A stretch of 50,787 bases of DNA. It comes from Candidatus Bathyarchaeota archaeon B24 (GTDB taxonomy: Archaea > Thermoproteota > CALKCG01 > B24). The stretch spans positions 1 through 50,787 of the forward strand of contig LUCB01000018.1 in the NCBI GenBank assembly GCA_001593865.1, given 5' to 3'. Each line of letters starts with the position of its first letter. The stretch's first letter is position 1. A model generated the notes under the pieces. That model saw nothing but the letters and a program-made list of their open reading frames with translations, ran no database searches and had not been told where the DNA came from. A program made the position numbers and the translations under genes. Positions 7,754 to 15,790 of the stretch are shown here, piece by piece.

Positions 7754-8160
7754 ACGCATCGGTCGTTCTCAAATGGTTTGTGTCCGAGGATTATTCCAAA
7801 GAGGCTGAGGCTCTCAGAGAGGCATATGCGAACGGCTTAATAGACCTAGCGGCGCCTTCGTTATTACCCTACGAGGTGTTAAACGCTTTAAAATACTCGA
7901 CCGCCTTTGGCGAAGATGAACTCAAGGAGGTCGCAGAGGTCTTAGATGACCTTCAGATAACATATTACGGATTGCAGAAAGAGCTTGCGGCGAAGGCTGT
8001 GGAGATAGCTATGAGAAAGGGTGTGACCGTATACGGCTCATCTTATCTTGCCCTAGCCCATAGACTTCAGACGATAGTTTACACGGCCGACGAGCGGTTG
8101 ATCCGGAAGACGCGCGATACGCGTCTTGTAGAGCATATAGCAAAGTTCAACCTCTTATAA
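7729..8160 (+). CDS. VapC-like PIN-domain protein lacking one acidic active-site residue
   Basis: PIN-domain protein of 143 aa, partner of the ribbon-helix-helix antitoxin that it overlaps by 25 bases. The first Asp is in VVDASVVLKWF, the Glu in PYEVLNAL and the last Asp in YTADERL. The third acidic position, normally the Asp of TVYDAxYLALA in this subfamily, reads TVYGSSYLALA, so Asp is replaced by Gly (codon GGC, one base from GAC). PIN nucleases use these carboxylates to hold metal ions, so activity may be lost or reduced. The rest of the protein looks intact with no stop or frameshift. It could be a defused toxin that still forms the repressor complex with VapB. Confidence 0.84.
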   Translation: MAGRVYVVDASVVLKWFVSEDYSKEAEALREAYANGLIDLAAPSLLPYEVLNALKYSTAFGEDELKEVAEVLDDLQITYYGLQKELAAKAVEIAMRKGVTVYGSSYLALAHRLQTIVYTADERLIRKTRDTRLVEHIAKFNLL

Positions 8161-8213
8161 AACCTGTTAATTGTAAGAAATATAATGAAGTGTGACGTTG
8201 AAGTCTTTGTAGG

Positions 8214-8780
8214 ATGGTCTTCGTCGTAGTGACGGGTACCCCAGGTGTCGGTAAAACCGTTTTCTCGAAGGCTTTAGCTAAGGCTCTGGGGTTTAAATAT
8301 CTGGACGTTGGCGAGTTTTGTGTAAAGGAGGGCTACGTCGTCGGATACGATGAGGAGCGAGGTAGCTATATCGCCGACACAGACCGTTTGAAAGAGCGGC
8401 TTAAACGTCTTAAAGACGGAGATTACGTCTTAGACGGTCACATTTCCCATCTAGCCGCACCCCCTCATCTCGTGAGGCTCGTGTACGTCCTCAGATGCCA
8501 TCCTGAAGTATTAAGGAAGAGGCTTGAGGCGAGGGGGTATCCCCCGGGTAAGGTTCATGAAAACGTTATGGCAGAGGTGTTGGACGTATGTCTCGTCGAG
8601 GCTCTGGAGCTTCATGACGGTAAGGTCTGTGAACTGGATTCGACCGGTAAAGATGTCGAGAAGCTCGTCTCGGAGGCTTTAGCGGTTTACCATGGAGAAT
8701 CCAAGCCTAAAACCGGGGTCGTGGATTGGGTCTCCCAACTTCAACAGGAGGGATTGCTTGAAAAATATCTCAAGGGGTGA
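8214..8780 (+). CDS. AK6/Fap7-type adenylate kinase (NMP kinase)
   Basis: P-loop nucleoside monophosphate kinase, 188 aa, with Walker A GTPGVGKT at the N-terminus, LDVGEF, a DGH motif (VLDGHISHL) and a lid-like RLEARGYPPGKVHENVMAE segment. This is the archaeal counterpart of eukaryotic AK6/Fap7 (COG1936), which has adenylate kinase activity and assists maturation of the small ribosomal subunit with protein S11. The ATG at 8214 lies about 32 bases after the TATA-like AAATATAAT, with hardly any leader. The next gene is a small zinc-ribbon protein 24 bases downstream, then an Sm-like protein: an RNA/ribosome-related neighbourhood. Confidence 0.86.
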   Translation: MVFVVVTGTPGVGKTVFSKALAKALGFKYLDVGEFCVKEGYVVGYDEERGSYIADTDRLKERLKRLKDGDYVLDGHISHLAAPPHLVRLVYVLRCHPEVLRKRLEARGYPPGKVHENVMAEVLDVCLVEALELHDGKVCELDSTGKDVEKLVSEALAVYHGESKPKTGVVDWVSQLQQEGLLEKYLKG

Positions 8781-8803
8781 TCTGAACGGTAAAGAGGTTT
8801 AGG

Positions 8804-9010
8804 GTGTTTAAATGTCCTAAATGCGGAGAGTTCTCCATCACGTCGTCTAGGAGATACGGTAGATGCCCGTATTGCGGCTCTCTTACGGCTTTGACATCCG
8901 CTAGGGTTATAGCGAGCTTCGATAGGGCGAGGGAAGCGTCAGAGTACGTTAGGCGTCTAAAATCTAAGAAGGTAGACCTAGACCGGTTAGGCTTCTCTGG
9001 TAAGCCTTAA
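8804..9010 (+). CDS. Small zinc-ribbon protein (DUF1922-like)
   Basis: A 68-aa protein beginning with a four-cysteine zinc ribbon: FKCPKCGEF and GRCPYCGSL, spaced about 14 residues. The remainder is a short helical tail rich in Arg and Lys (SEYVRRLKSKK). It resembles the archaeal DUF1922 family, whose function is not established. The start is GTG 8804 with GAGGT upstream. Its position between an AK6-like kinase and an Sm-like protein suggests an RNA-linked role. That is inference only. Confidence 0.65.
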   Translation: MFKCPKCGEFSITSSRRYGRCPYCGSLTALTSARVIASFDRAREASEYVRRLKSKKVDLDRLGFSGKP

Positions 9011-9068
9011 TTGGTACGATAGACGTTTCTTCTTAACGATTAACCGAGTTATTGAGGGGTGGCTTAGG

Positions 9069-9497
9069 TTGGCGTTAGCGTCTAGGAGTAGGTTTGTGGA
9101 GGAGATGGCGGCGCTTCTTAACAAGAGCGTGACCGTGGTAACCCTCGACGGTAAGAGGTACGAAGGTGTTTTAACAGGCTTCGACCCGGATAGGTTGAAC
9201 CTATCTCTTAGAGACGTTAAGGACGAGAAAGGCGTTGTCATGTATAGGCTTATATTAAGCGGCGCGACCGTGGCTCAGATATATACGACCGAGAAGCCTC
9301 TAGACCTTAAAAACCTAGCCGAGCGTCTTGAGAGGGTTTTCCCTAGGATGGTTCGGCTCTACGAGGAGCAGGGGGTCATAGTCGTCATGGATAGGATCCG
9401 GGTTACCGAGAAGGGTGTGGTAGAGGGGTCTGGACCGGCTGCCGAGAGGGTTCAAAGGATATACGAAGAGTTTATGCGAGAAGCTACTAAGGAGTGA
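9069..9497 (+). CDS. Sm-like archaeal protein with C-terminal extension (SmAP3 type)
   Basis: RNA-binding Sm-fold protein, 142 aa. Residues about 10-75 are the Sm domain: LLNKSVTVVTLDGKRYEGVL (Sm1) and the Sm2-like LILSGATVAQIY. Loop residues FDPDRLNLSLRD match the RNA-binding turn around strand 3. The extra C-terminal domain of about 65 aa is typical of the SmAP3 class described in Pyrobaculum. Such proteins form ring oligomers that bind U-rich RNA. The start is TTG 9069 behind GAGGGGTGG. A second Sm protein, without the extension, sits beside L37e at 15341. Confidence 0.83.
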   Translation: MALASRSRFVEEMAALLNKSVTVVTLDGKRYEGVLTGFDPDRLNLSLRDVKDEKGVVMYRLILSGATVAQIYTTEKPLDLKNLAERLERVFPRMVRLYEEQGVIVVMDRIRVTEKGVVEGSGPAAERVQRIYEEFMREATKE

Positions 9498-9501
9498 TCG
9501 G

Positions 9502-10203
9502 TCAGCTGAAGGGGAGAACGTTTTCCTCCGCATAGGCTAGGTGGCTTTCTATCCCGGTCAGGTCTATATCCAAACTCAGCAACCTAGTTAACACCTCTAG
9601 AATTCTCCTAGCGGAGCCGGGGCTTAGCTGAACACCCTTAACCTCCGCGAGTAGGCATATGCCCCTCATGCCACGTAGCTTAGCGAAGCCTACGAGCACA
9701 CCCGCGGCTCCATAGACCCTACCAGATAGCTTTACCAATCCCATCTCATCGAGTTTGGGCACCACGTCGGGGTCGTTTGCCGCGTAGTAGACCCTAGGTG
9801 GCTCAGACGGTGTAGGGGTCGAGAAACCTCCGAGCGTTATGACAGTTCTACATCCAAGCTTAGATGCCAGGTCTAACACGGTCTCCGCGAGCTCGTTCTG
9901 CCCTGTGAACGTGATGGGCTGGGTGTTTCCATAAAGTATCAGCAAGTCTCCTTCAGCCTCGGGAGAGGTATACGCGTAGTAGAGCGTGATAACGGGGTAT
10001 TTAACCGCTCCATCTCTACCCGCGACTGATAAGGGTTTGAAATACGGGGACCGTATGTCGCAGACTCTACGTGAATCAAGCGTCTTTATCAAGTGGTATG
10101 CGGCTAGGTTAGCGACCAAACCGATTCCCGGAAGCCCCTCGACAAGGACTGGGTTACGTAATTTAGGCATCTCATAGATTTTAACGAGGCTTCTGATCAC
10201 CAC
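9502..10203 (-). CDS. PAC2-family protein (proteasome assembly chaperone-like)
   Basis: PAC2-family protein of 233 aa. Family features are LVEGLPGIGLVANLAAYHLI near the start, the strand LLILYGNTQP, and ITLGGFSTPTP in the middle. Eukaryotic PAC2 helps assemble the 20S proteasome; archaeal members (COG2047) are structural relatives whose exact role is unclear. The GTG start at 10201-10203 overlaps the end of tgtA by 7 bases, so the two are co-transcribed and probably co-translated. The 3' end is convergent with the Sm-like gene, four bases apart. Confidence 0.83.
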   Translation of the reverse strand: MVIRSLVKIYEMPKLRNPVLVEGLPGIGLVANLAAYHLIKTLDSRRVCDIRSPYFKPLSVAGRDGAVKYPVITLYYAYTSPEAEGDLLILYGNTQPITFTGQNELAETVLDLASKLGCRTVITLGGFSTPTPSEPPRVYYAANDPDVVPKLDEMGLVKLSGRVYGAAGVLVGFAKLRGMRGICLLAEVKGVQLSPGSARRILEVLTRLLSLDIDLTGIESHLAYAEENVLPFS

Positions 10204-11927
10204 TCCTCGACCCCCTTCCTAACCTTAACGGCAACCCCCCTTCTAAACCTACCCATCTCGAAGCCTGCTAAAAGGGCCTGGCCGACCGCTAGAAGCCGGT
10301 CGTTCATATCGACGACTAGAACTTCCTCCTTAGGGATTATCAAGGGGTCGCATTTAGCCACGAACTTCGAGAACACATCTCCACCCGACTTGACGGCGTC
10401 GAGGAGCTTAGGGGCGTCGGCTAGGTAAACCCTATACCTAGGAGGCTCCAGAGCCTCCTTAAGCCTCAAACCCCCCTCGATGTGAAGGCTTAGGAAGCCG
10501 TCTCCGGGCCTCAGAGCCGCTATCAACACGTCGTCAAGCCATATACGCCGTATTCTTCCGGTTTTACGGCTCTTCTCTATCCTAGCGTCGTCGGGTATAA
10601 GCCTTAAACCGACCCCGGGGCCGAATTGGTAGTCGGCTATTATCCTAACCCTCTCCAGGTCGCTGTAGCGTCTACCGTCGAACTCTAGGATCCCTGGTTC
10701 TAAGACGGACTGCCCGAAGGGATAGGTCTCGGAGAGGGCGGACGGTATTTTAACGCATCCAAGCCGCTCCCTAACCCGTTCTAGGGCTCGCCTAAGCTCA
10801 GGTCTCAAGAGGGTCTCCCTACCAGAGTAGAATAGCGCAGACCTCTTCCTCACAGGGTCTACCCGTCTGAGGTAGCTCCAGCCGTCTTCGAGAACCCGTA
10901 TGAGCGCTCTGAGTATGTTCGGGTGGGCTCTAGCCCTCTCCTGAACAAGCTCCCAGAGGCTGTTCTCCCTTATAGCCTGTTTTATGGCGTTGACCTCCCT
11001 ACGTATCATATAGAGGTTATGCCTAGCCAACAGATGGATCCGCTCGTCTTCGGTCATCTCCTTAAGCTCCCTCGCGTCCGTCTTGACGCACACGGGGCAG
11101 CTACAGGGCAGGTAGTCCAGCTCCTCGACCCGTTTGACGCCCCACTCTGTCATGTAGCGTCCATCCCTCGCGTATATCGCGTAGCTCGCCGAGTCGAAGA
11201 TATCGTAGCCTATGGCCGCCAGAAGCGGTAACACGATCGGGTTACCCATGCCGAACGCGTGTAGAGGCTTTTCAGGAGGTATCCCCATCCTACAGGTTAG
11301 CCCCTGAACAGCTATTGCCTCGAAGTCGTAGCTCATCCAGTACTTAGGAGGAACACCGACCGCGTAGATGTCGAACTCCAGCCTAGACATGAGAGTGCAT
11401 GATAGCTCTAGAAGCTCCCTGTAGGCCCCTCCCTGGATGACCCCCTCCCATGCAGCCCGTCCCTCTGTTCTAAGCCTAGACCACTCCTCCCCTCTATCGG
11501 CGGTTTCAAGGACGCTTCGCTTACACTCATCATAGCTCTCTCCACGCGACGGGGAGTCGAGCATCACACCTACGTCGACGCCGATCTCCTCCTGAAACCT
11601 CACTATCTCTGCTTGGCTAAGCTCTAGCCTAGCCCTGAAGGTCTGATAGGCCCCGGAGTCCGTGAAAACCACACCGTCGAACCCTAGGAGGCTATGGACA
11701 CCTTCCTCGAGCGCCTTGACGCGTAGATGCTCGTGCCGGTAGATTATATACGCGTTCGTCATGACGGCCTCAAACCCGTACGTCTCCCTCATCTCCCTAG
11801 GCGTTATCACCGGGATGTTCGGGTTGTAGACCGGCAGAAACAGCGGGGTCTCAATCCTCTTACCTTTAACCGTAAGCCTCCCAAGCCTAGCACCGGCGTC
11901 CCTATCTCTCAGCTCAAACTCAAGCAT
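10197..11927 (-). CDS. tgtA: Archaeosine tRNA-guanine transglycosylase
   Basis: Exchanges guanine 15 of archaeal tRNAs for preQ0, the first tRNA-bound step to archaeosine. Length 576 aa matches the archaeal enzyme. The catalytic barrel is N-terminal, with the Asp of VFTDSGAYQTF (about D90) and that of DSASYAIYARDGRY (about D240). The zinc site follows as CSCPVC with a downstream His in LLARHNLY. The C-terminal third contains the C1/C2 regions and a PUA RNA-binding domain (KCDPLIIPKEEVLVVD onward, with VGQALLAGFEMGRFRRGVAV). The ATG start follows a GGTGA site. It is co-transcribed with the overlapping PAC2 gene. Confidence 0.94.
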   Translation of the reverse strand: MLEFELRDRDAGARLGRLTVKGKRIETPLFLPVYNPNIPVITPREMRETYGFEAVMTNAYIIYRHEHLRVKALEEGVHSLLGFDGVVFTDSGAYQTFRARLELSQAEIVRFQEEIGVDVGVMLDSPSRGESYDECKRSVLETADRGEEWSRLRTEGRAAWEGVIQGGAYRELLELSCTLMSRLEFDIYAVGVPPKYWMSYDFEAIAVQGLTCRMGIPPEKPLHAFGMGNPIVLPLLAAIGYDIFDSASYAIYARDGRYMTEWGVKRVEELDYLPCSCPVCVKTDARELKEMTEDERIHLLARHNLYMIRREVNAIKQAIRENSLWELVQERARAHPNILRALIRVLEDGWSYLRRVDPVRKRSALFYSGRETLLRPELRRALERVRERLGCVKIPSALSETYPFGQSVLEPGILEFDGRRYSDLERVRIIADYQFGPGVGLRLIPDDARIEKSRKTGRIRRIWLDDVLIAALRPGDGFLSLHIEGGLRLKEALEPPRYRVYLADAPKLLDAVKSGGDVFSKFVAKCDPLIIPKEEVLVVDMNDRLLAVGQALLAGFEMGRFRRGVAVKVRKGVEEW

Positions 11928-11987
11928 AAGTCACCTCAACTAGAAGACAGAATCGATATAAGGATTTCCAAGGAAAAAATGAGGGCG

Positions 11988-13340
11988 CTAAGCACCCCTC
12001 CTGAGAACCATGTACGCCACGGCGACTGCTAGGGCCAAGACCGCCGCTAAAGCCAGCTTAAACACTGGGGTTGCTAAGACCGTAGGTAGCACAGGTCCGC
12101 CGACCGGACGCGGTGGAATATACTTGAACACGTATAGGCTGTCGTATGCTTCTCCTCCGACCGCTATGACCGAGCCGTCGCTAGACATCGACACCACATT
12201 ACCTGGAGAATCTAGCCTATAGAAGTCTAGTTCAGCACCGTCGGAGTTGAAGATTCTAAGATAATATCCGTCCGCTTCCTCGGTCGAGACAGCTATCACA
12301 GACCCATCTCGGCTTACGGCCACGTCCAAGACCTGAAGGGGCTTAGACCAATCAGGCTCTAACCCTGAACCCGAGAGGCCTCTAGCCTCTGACCAGACGT
12401 GAAGGCTCTTAGGCATACTATATGCTCCTGCGGCTACTAGGTTTCCATCACCAGACACAGCCACGCATGTAAAATCGTCTTCACCACCAGTCCATGTCGG
12501 ACCTACCGAGCCGGAAAGATCATAGGCGTCAGCCCAATAAGCTACTTCACCAGGAGCTCGATATTCTTCAAAAGCCGCCACTACCCCATAGCCGTCATCT
12601 GATATGGCGATGTCGATCATTTCGAGTGAAAATTCGTCGCTCCAAGTAGGAGTTTCAGAGCTCTCGGAAATATCGATATATGCCACGTAACCAGATTCTC
12701 CTGGTTCTTCGACGATTCTGTCGCCTTCTTCTTCATAAAGAATATAGCCTCCAACTGCGATGTATCTCCCGTCCGGAGTCATATCAAGGTGCCCCAGCTC
12801 GGCGGCTGGTGTAGAGACAGTTAGGTCGGGTGGTATATCCAAACCTGATTTGGATTTACAACCCGTGAAGTAGTATACTGACGAGCCTCCGGCGATAAAG
12901 GCTACGTATTCTCCGTTATCCGATATGTCCAAAGTCACAGAGCCACCTAGATGTTGACTTCTCCATGTGGGCTGCTCGCTTGAACCACTCCTTGAGGTCG
13001 CATCTTTAAAGTAGCGTATACATCCGGCGTCATTACCTACCACCACGCATTCTCCATCCGCCGATATCGCGACATCCGAGAAGTATCCGATATCAGGGTT
13101 AGAGGCTGTCCATAGAGGGTCTGAGCTTCCGACCTGGTAGTACATCAGAGTATCTCCCGAGATCGCGGCTATATACCTTCCATCGGCGGATACGGCTACG
13201 TCGTCTATCTCAGTCGGGATCGTCCATAGGAGGTATAGGCCTTGCTGAGCGTAGGTGGACGATGTTAAAATCGTAGACACCGTTAAAACCATTAGGACAG
13301 CGAATAGGCCTAAACCTATTTCTGCGTTTTTTCGAGTCAA
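11988..13340 (-). CDS. Secreted, membrane-anchored WD40-like beta-propeller protein
   Basis: A 450-aa extracellular protein. It has an N-terminal signal segment (about residues 8-31) and a C-terminal transmembrane helix (about 420-445) ending in basic residues. Between them is a series of propeller blades marked by repeats such as VAVSADGRYIAA, VAISADGECVVV, LDMTPDGRYIAV, VAVSGDGNLVAA and VAVSRDGSVIAV, at least seven in number. The propeller would be displayed outside the cell. Such proteins usually act in adhesion, binding or envelope structure; no catalytic motif is visible. The start is TTG 13338-13340. A TTTAAA-like box at about 13375-13380 on the minus strand gives a short leader. Confidence 0.78.
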   Translation of the reverse strand: MTRKNAEIGLGLFAVLMVLTVSTILTSSTYAQQGLYLLWTIPTEIDDVAVSADGRYIAAISGDTLMYYQVGSSDPLWTASNPDIGYFSDVAISADGECVVVGNDAGCIRYFKDATSRSGSSEQPTWRSQHLGGSVTLDISDNGEYVAFIAGGSSVYYFTGCKSKSGLDIPPDLTVSTPAAELGHLDMTPDGRYIAVGGYILYEEEGDRIVEEPGESGYVAYIDISESSETPTWSDEFSLEMIDIAISDDGYGVVAAFEEYRAPGEVAYWADAYDLSGSVGPTWTGGEDDFTCVAVSGDGNLVAAGAYSMPKSLHVWSEARGLSGSGLEPDWSKPLQVLDVAVSRDGSVIAVSTEEADGYYLRIFNSDGAELDFYRLDSPGNVVSMSSDGSVIAVGGEAYDSLYVFKYIPPRPVGGPVLPTVLATPVFKLALAAVLALAVAVAYMVLRRGA

Positions 13341-13402
13341 CTTGGTAAACCGTTTAGAAAACTGATCCCTAGGGGTTTAAATGTTTTAATATACAAAACG
13401 TT

Positions 13403-13846
13403 TTAATGCATGAACTCTTCCAAACGCCTAGACCCCCGTTTAGGTGCCTCTTCTTCCCATTCTTCGTCTGCTTCTTCGAGTAGGAGTTTGCCGTAGACCC
13501 CGTCGAATCCTGGTCTAACCTTGACCGAGCCTGTCCGCTGGGCTATTATGAGCTCGGTCAGCTTGACGTCTCCGGTCGCCTCTACGAGTTCTCTACGAGA
13601 TGCCTCTAGGAGAACCCTGTACTCGCTTCCGAGCTTGGATACGAGCCTATCATACATCCTCCAGACACGTTTAGCCGATAGGGAGCCGCTATAAGACGGG
13701 TCGAGGCCCTGGGACACGACTATAAGCTCGTGCAAAGGTAACGTGGAGACGTAGGGTATAGCGTCTGGGGGCTTAAATCCCCTAGGCCTATCTGCAAGTT
13801 CCTCGACCCTACTGTCTACACCCTTCGTGAGACGCCTACCGCACAC
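13403..13846 (-). CDS. Endonuclease Q, C-terminal part (downstream of an in-frame TAG)
   Basis: The C-terminal half of endonuclease Q, in the same frame as the PHP half at 13940-14740. The 31 codons from 13939 to 13847 are open and encode the zinc-binding start YHWSGHRKCGVG and then YRCPVCGRRLTKGVDSRVEEL, so the coding region really begins right after the TAG. The remaining residues are the helical domain found at the end of EndoQ proteins. As an independent gene it would have to start at GTG 13844-13846, inside the CPVC zinc motif and without a ribosome-binding site. This argues that the half is normally made as part of one EndoQ chain, or that it is a dead remnant. Confidence 0.72.
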   Translation of the reverse strand: MCGRRLTKGVDSRVEELADRPRGFKPPDAIPYVSTLPLHELIVVSQGLDPSYSGSLSAKRVWRMYDRLVSKLGSEYRVLLEASRRELVEATGDVKLTELIIAQRTGSVKVRPGFDGVYGKLLLEEADEEWEEEAPKRGSRRLEEFMH

Positions 13847-13939
13847 AGGGCATCTATAGCCGATCCTAGCAGCCGCCTCTGGTGAAAGTGGCCCTACTCC
13901 GCATTTCCTATGACCCGACCAGTGGTATCTCGGGGGCCT

Positions 13940-13942
13940 CTA
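13940..13942 (-). other. In-frame amber (TAG) codon inside the EndoQ gene
   Basis: Codon-by-codon reading of the minus strand gives G-K-G-R, then TAG, then R-P-P-R-Y-H-W, with no frameshift on either side. The codon sits at the junction of the PHP domain and the zinc/helical domain. It is flanked by GGCC...GGCC (AAAGGCCGTTAGAGGCCC), a small inverted repeat. Several neighbouring genes stop at TAG, so general recoding is not indicated. Confidence 0.85.
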
Positions 13943-14740
13943 ACGGCCTTTCCCGTAGGCCGGGTCCACCTCGATGGTCATCAAAATCCTAGACGGGTCT
14001 TTCCTCCTGACCGCGTCGGCCAGCTCTCGATAGGAGGGCTCCTTAAGGTCGAAGACGACTGCCTCCCTTCCTATCCGATAGGGATAGGGGCTGTGGGCGT
14101 CTGAGAAGCTCAAGAGCGTATACCTATCCAAGGCTGAAACCCTCCAGTTCATCGGAGGGTCTGAGCTGAGCCCCGTCTCGAGGGCGTGTATATGCCTAGT
14201 CATGTCTCCGTAACACTCCTCCATCTTGTCTACGCCGCTCATGGCGCCGAACAAGCCCCACCAAGGCGTCCAGGCGTGGGCCGGGAAGACGAGTATATCC
14301 CTAGAGGCCTCCATGAGAACCTCGACCAGCTCAGCAGGATCCATCTTGAACACCGGTCTACCGTCGGAGTCTAGGTCTCCGTAGCGGCTGAGCCTTTCTC
14401 TAACGTCCTCCGCCACGTCTAAGCTAGGCATGAGGATCACATGGTGTATCCTCCTAGCCTTACCCATGTACTCGTGTATGGTTGCGACCTCGGTTTGTAC
14501 TAGGAAGTATATGCTTCCTCCCTCTCGGGTCTTGTAGAGCCCAGAACCGTCAACCTCGACAAGCTTCTCCCTAAGCTCTCTAAGCCATATTCCGTGTAAA
14601 GCGTCGCCGGTCCCTACTATGCCTAACCCCTTCATCGAGGCGTAGAACTCTATCTCCTCGAGCGTCATGTTGCGGCTCGTAGCCGCCGAGTAGCGGCTGT
14701 GGACGTGAAGGTCCGCGTAGAACCTAGCCAAAACGAACAC
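13940..14740 (-). CDS. Endonuclease Q, N-terminal PHP domain part
   Basis: The catalytic PHP half (266 aa) of endonuclease Q (TIGR00375 family), the archaeal enzyme that nicks DNA 5' to uracil, hypoxanthine and abasic sites. Metal-site motifs are DLHVHSRYSAATS, VGTGDALH, the Glu of VQTEVAT, FPAHAWTPWWGLFG and FSDAHSPYPYRIGREA, all as in EndoQ. The full reading frame, ignoring the TAG, is 445 codons, close to the usual 400-430 aa. The domain ends at EVDPAYGKGR just before TAG. Alone it lacks the zinc and helical parts that EndoQ uses to bind DNA. The gene is on the minus strand, divergent from a NUDIX hydrolase. Confidence 0.85.
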   Translation of the reverse strand: MFVLARFYADLHVHSRYSAATSRNMTLEEIEFYASMKGLGIVGTGDALHGIWLRELREKLVEVDGSGLYKTREGGSIYFLVQTEVATIHEYMGKARRIHHVILMPSLDVAEDVRERLSRYGDLDSDGRPVFKMDPAELVEVLMEASRDILVFPAHAWTPWWGLFGAMSGVDKMEECYGDMTRHIHALETGLSSDPPMNWRVSALDRYTLLSFSDAHSPYPYRIGREAVVFDLKEPSYRELADAVRRKDPSRILMTIEVDPAYGKGR

Positions 14741-14819
14741 CCACCCTTTATAGAAGAAGGGCCGTGACAGCGTTAAGCTTTTCCCCAGAGCAGATTCTCT
14801 ATGTTAGAACGTGTTATAG

Positions 14820-15248
14820 ATGACCGTGGCTAGGGAGTATCCAAGCCGTCCGATCGTCGGCGTAGGCGTCCTAGTCAAACGAGGTGATAAGGTGCTATTG
14901 GTCAGACGAAGGTTCGACCCAGGTAAGGGTAAATGGTCCATACCAGGCGGTCTCGTCGAGCTGGGTGAAACCGTGCGAGACGCTGCTTTGCGGGAGGTCT
15001 ACGAGGAGACCGGGCTAAACGTCAAACTCGACCGGCTACTGGGGGTGGTGGATTACATAGAGAGGGATGAACGCGGAAGGGTTAGATTCCATTATGTCCT
15101 AGTGGATTTTCTGGCCTATGTTGAGGAGCCGAAGGAGGTTAGGCCCTCGGAGGAGTTCATCGAAGTCAAATGGGTTAAAGCCTCGGAGATGAGTCGCTAT
15201 GACATCACCGACAGCCTGAGGAGCCTCTTGGATGAGGTAGAGATCTGA
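14820..15248 (+). CDS. NUDIX hydrolase (ADP-ribose pyrophosphatase-like)
   Basis: NUDIX-fold pyrophosphohydrolase of 142 aa. The Nudix box is complete: GGLVELGETVRDAALREVYEETGL fits GX5EX7REUXEEXGU (split here: GGLVELGETV, then REVYEETGL). The upstream WSIPGG and downstream FHYVLVDFLA match small archaeal NUDIX proteins that hydrolyse ADP-ribose or damaged nucleotides. The substrate is not fixed by the motif. The ATG lies directly after GTGTTATAG with no ribosome-binding site, suggesting a leaderless transcript. It diverges from the EndoQ gene; both could serve nucleotide or DNA damage handling, which is inference. Confidence 0.86.
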   Translation: MTVAREYPSRPIVGVGVLVKRGDKVLLVRRRFDPGKGKWSIPGGLVELGETVRDAALREVYEETGLNVKLDRLLGVVDYIERDERGRVRFHYVLVDFLAYVEEPKEVRPSEEFIEVKWVKASEMSRYDITDSLRSLLDEVEI

Positions 15249-15340
15249 CGCCGTCGCCGCTTGGCTCTGAAAGATAAGGTTTGTGGATAAAGGTTAAATC
15301 AGGGCTCGTGGCTATTCTAGACAGTAACGGTGGAGTTTCT

Positions 15341-15565
15341 ATGTCCGACGCGCCGATAAGGTTGCTCGAGGAGAGCCTCGGTAAGATCGTGTTGGTTAAG
15401 CTTAAGGGAGACCGTCGTATAAGGGGTAGGCTCGAGGGGTACGACCAGCATATGAACCTGTTCCTAGAGGACGCCGAGGAGATTCTGTCGAACAACGAGA
15501 CGAGGAGCCTAGGTCCGATAATCCTCAGGGGAGACAACGTCGTGATAATATCCCCGGCAGGCTAG
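15341..15565 (+). CDS. Sm-like archaeal protein (SmAP1 type)
   Basis: Core Sm protein of 74 aa with Sm1 (LGKIVLVKLKGDRRIRGRLEGYDQHMNL) and Sm2 (LGPIILRGDNVVII); the IRGRL, DxHMNL and RGDNV signatures form the RNA-binding ring (segments quoted separately: GKIVLVKLKG, RGRLEGYDQHMNL, ILRGDNVV). I start at ATG 15341 because GGTGGAGT lies about 6 bases upstream; the longer frame from 15281 has no support. The ring binds oligo-U RNA and acts in RNA metabolism. L37e follows after 9 bases, a classic conserved archaeal pair, so both are probably one operon. Confidence 0.92.
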   Translation: MSDAPIRLLEESLGKIVLVKLKGDRRIRGRLEGYDQHMNLFLEDAEEILSNNETRSLGPIILRGDNVVIISPAG

Positions 15566-15574
15566 GTGTGAGAC

Positions 15575-15763
15575 ATGGTTAAGGGAACACCGTCTAAGGG
15601 TAAATTCGGTAGGGAGACTACCCATATAAGGTGTAGACGATGCGGTAGAAGAGCGTATAACGTTAAGAAGCGTAGGTGCGCCGCCTGCGGGTTCGGAGCC
15701 TCGGCGAAAATGTATAAACACTCGTGGAAAACCAGGAAGGTTAACAGGGTTCGAAAGCTATAA
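15575..15763 (+). CDS. rpl37e: 50S ribosomal protein L37e
   Basis: Large-subunit ribosomal protein of 62 aa, normal length. It is highly basic, with a zinc ribbon of two CxxC pairs: [10 protein letters not shown] and RRCAACGFG. The N-terminal [12 protein letters not shown] and the C-terminal SWKTRKVNR are typical family sequences. L37e contacts 23S rRNA near the exit side of the subunit. It lies 9 bases after SmAP1 in the usual archaeal gene order. The stop is TAA, and the next gene (nop5) is convergent. Confidence 0.96.
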   Translation: MVKGTPSKGKFGRETTHIRCRRCGRRAYNVKKRRCAACGFGASAKMYKHSWKTRKVNRVRKL

Positions 15764-15790
15764 CCAGTGCGTCTGTAGCCGTTAAGACTT

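Noticed and set aside
13940-13942. Genome-wide recoding of TAG as a sense codon (for example pyrrolysine everywhere)
   Set aside because: Many neighbouring genes end naturally at TAG, including the Gfo/Idh, PHP, SmAP1, 17051-17395, L35Ae, isomerase and GNAT genes, so general recoding does not fit.
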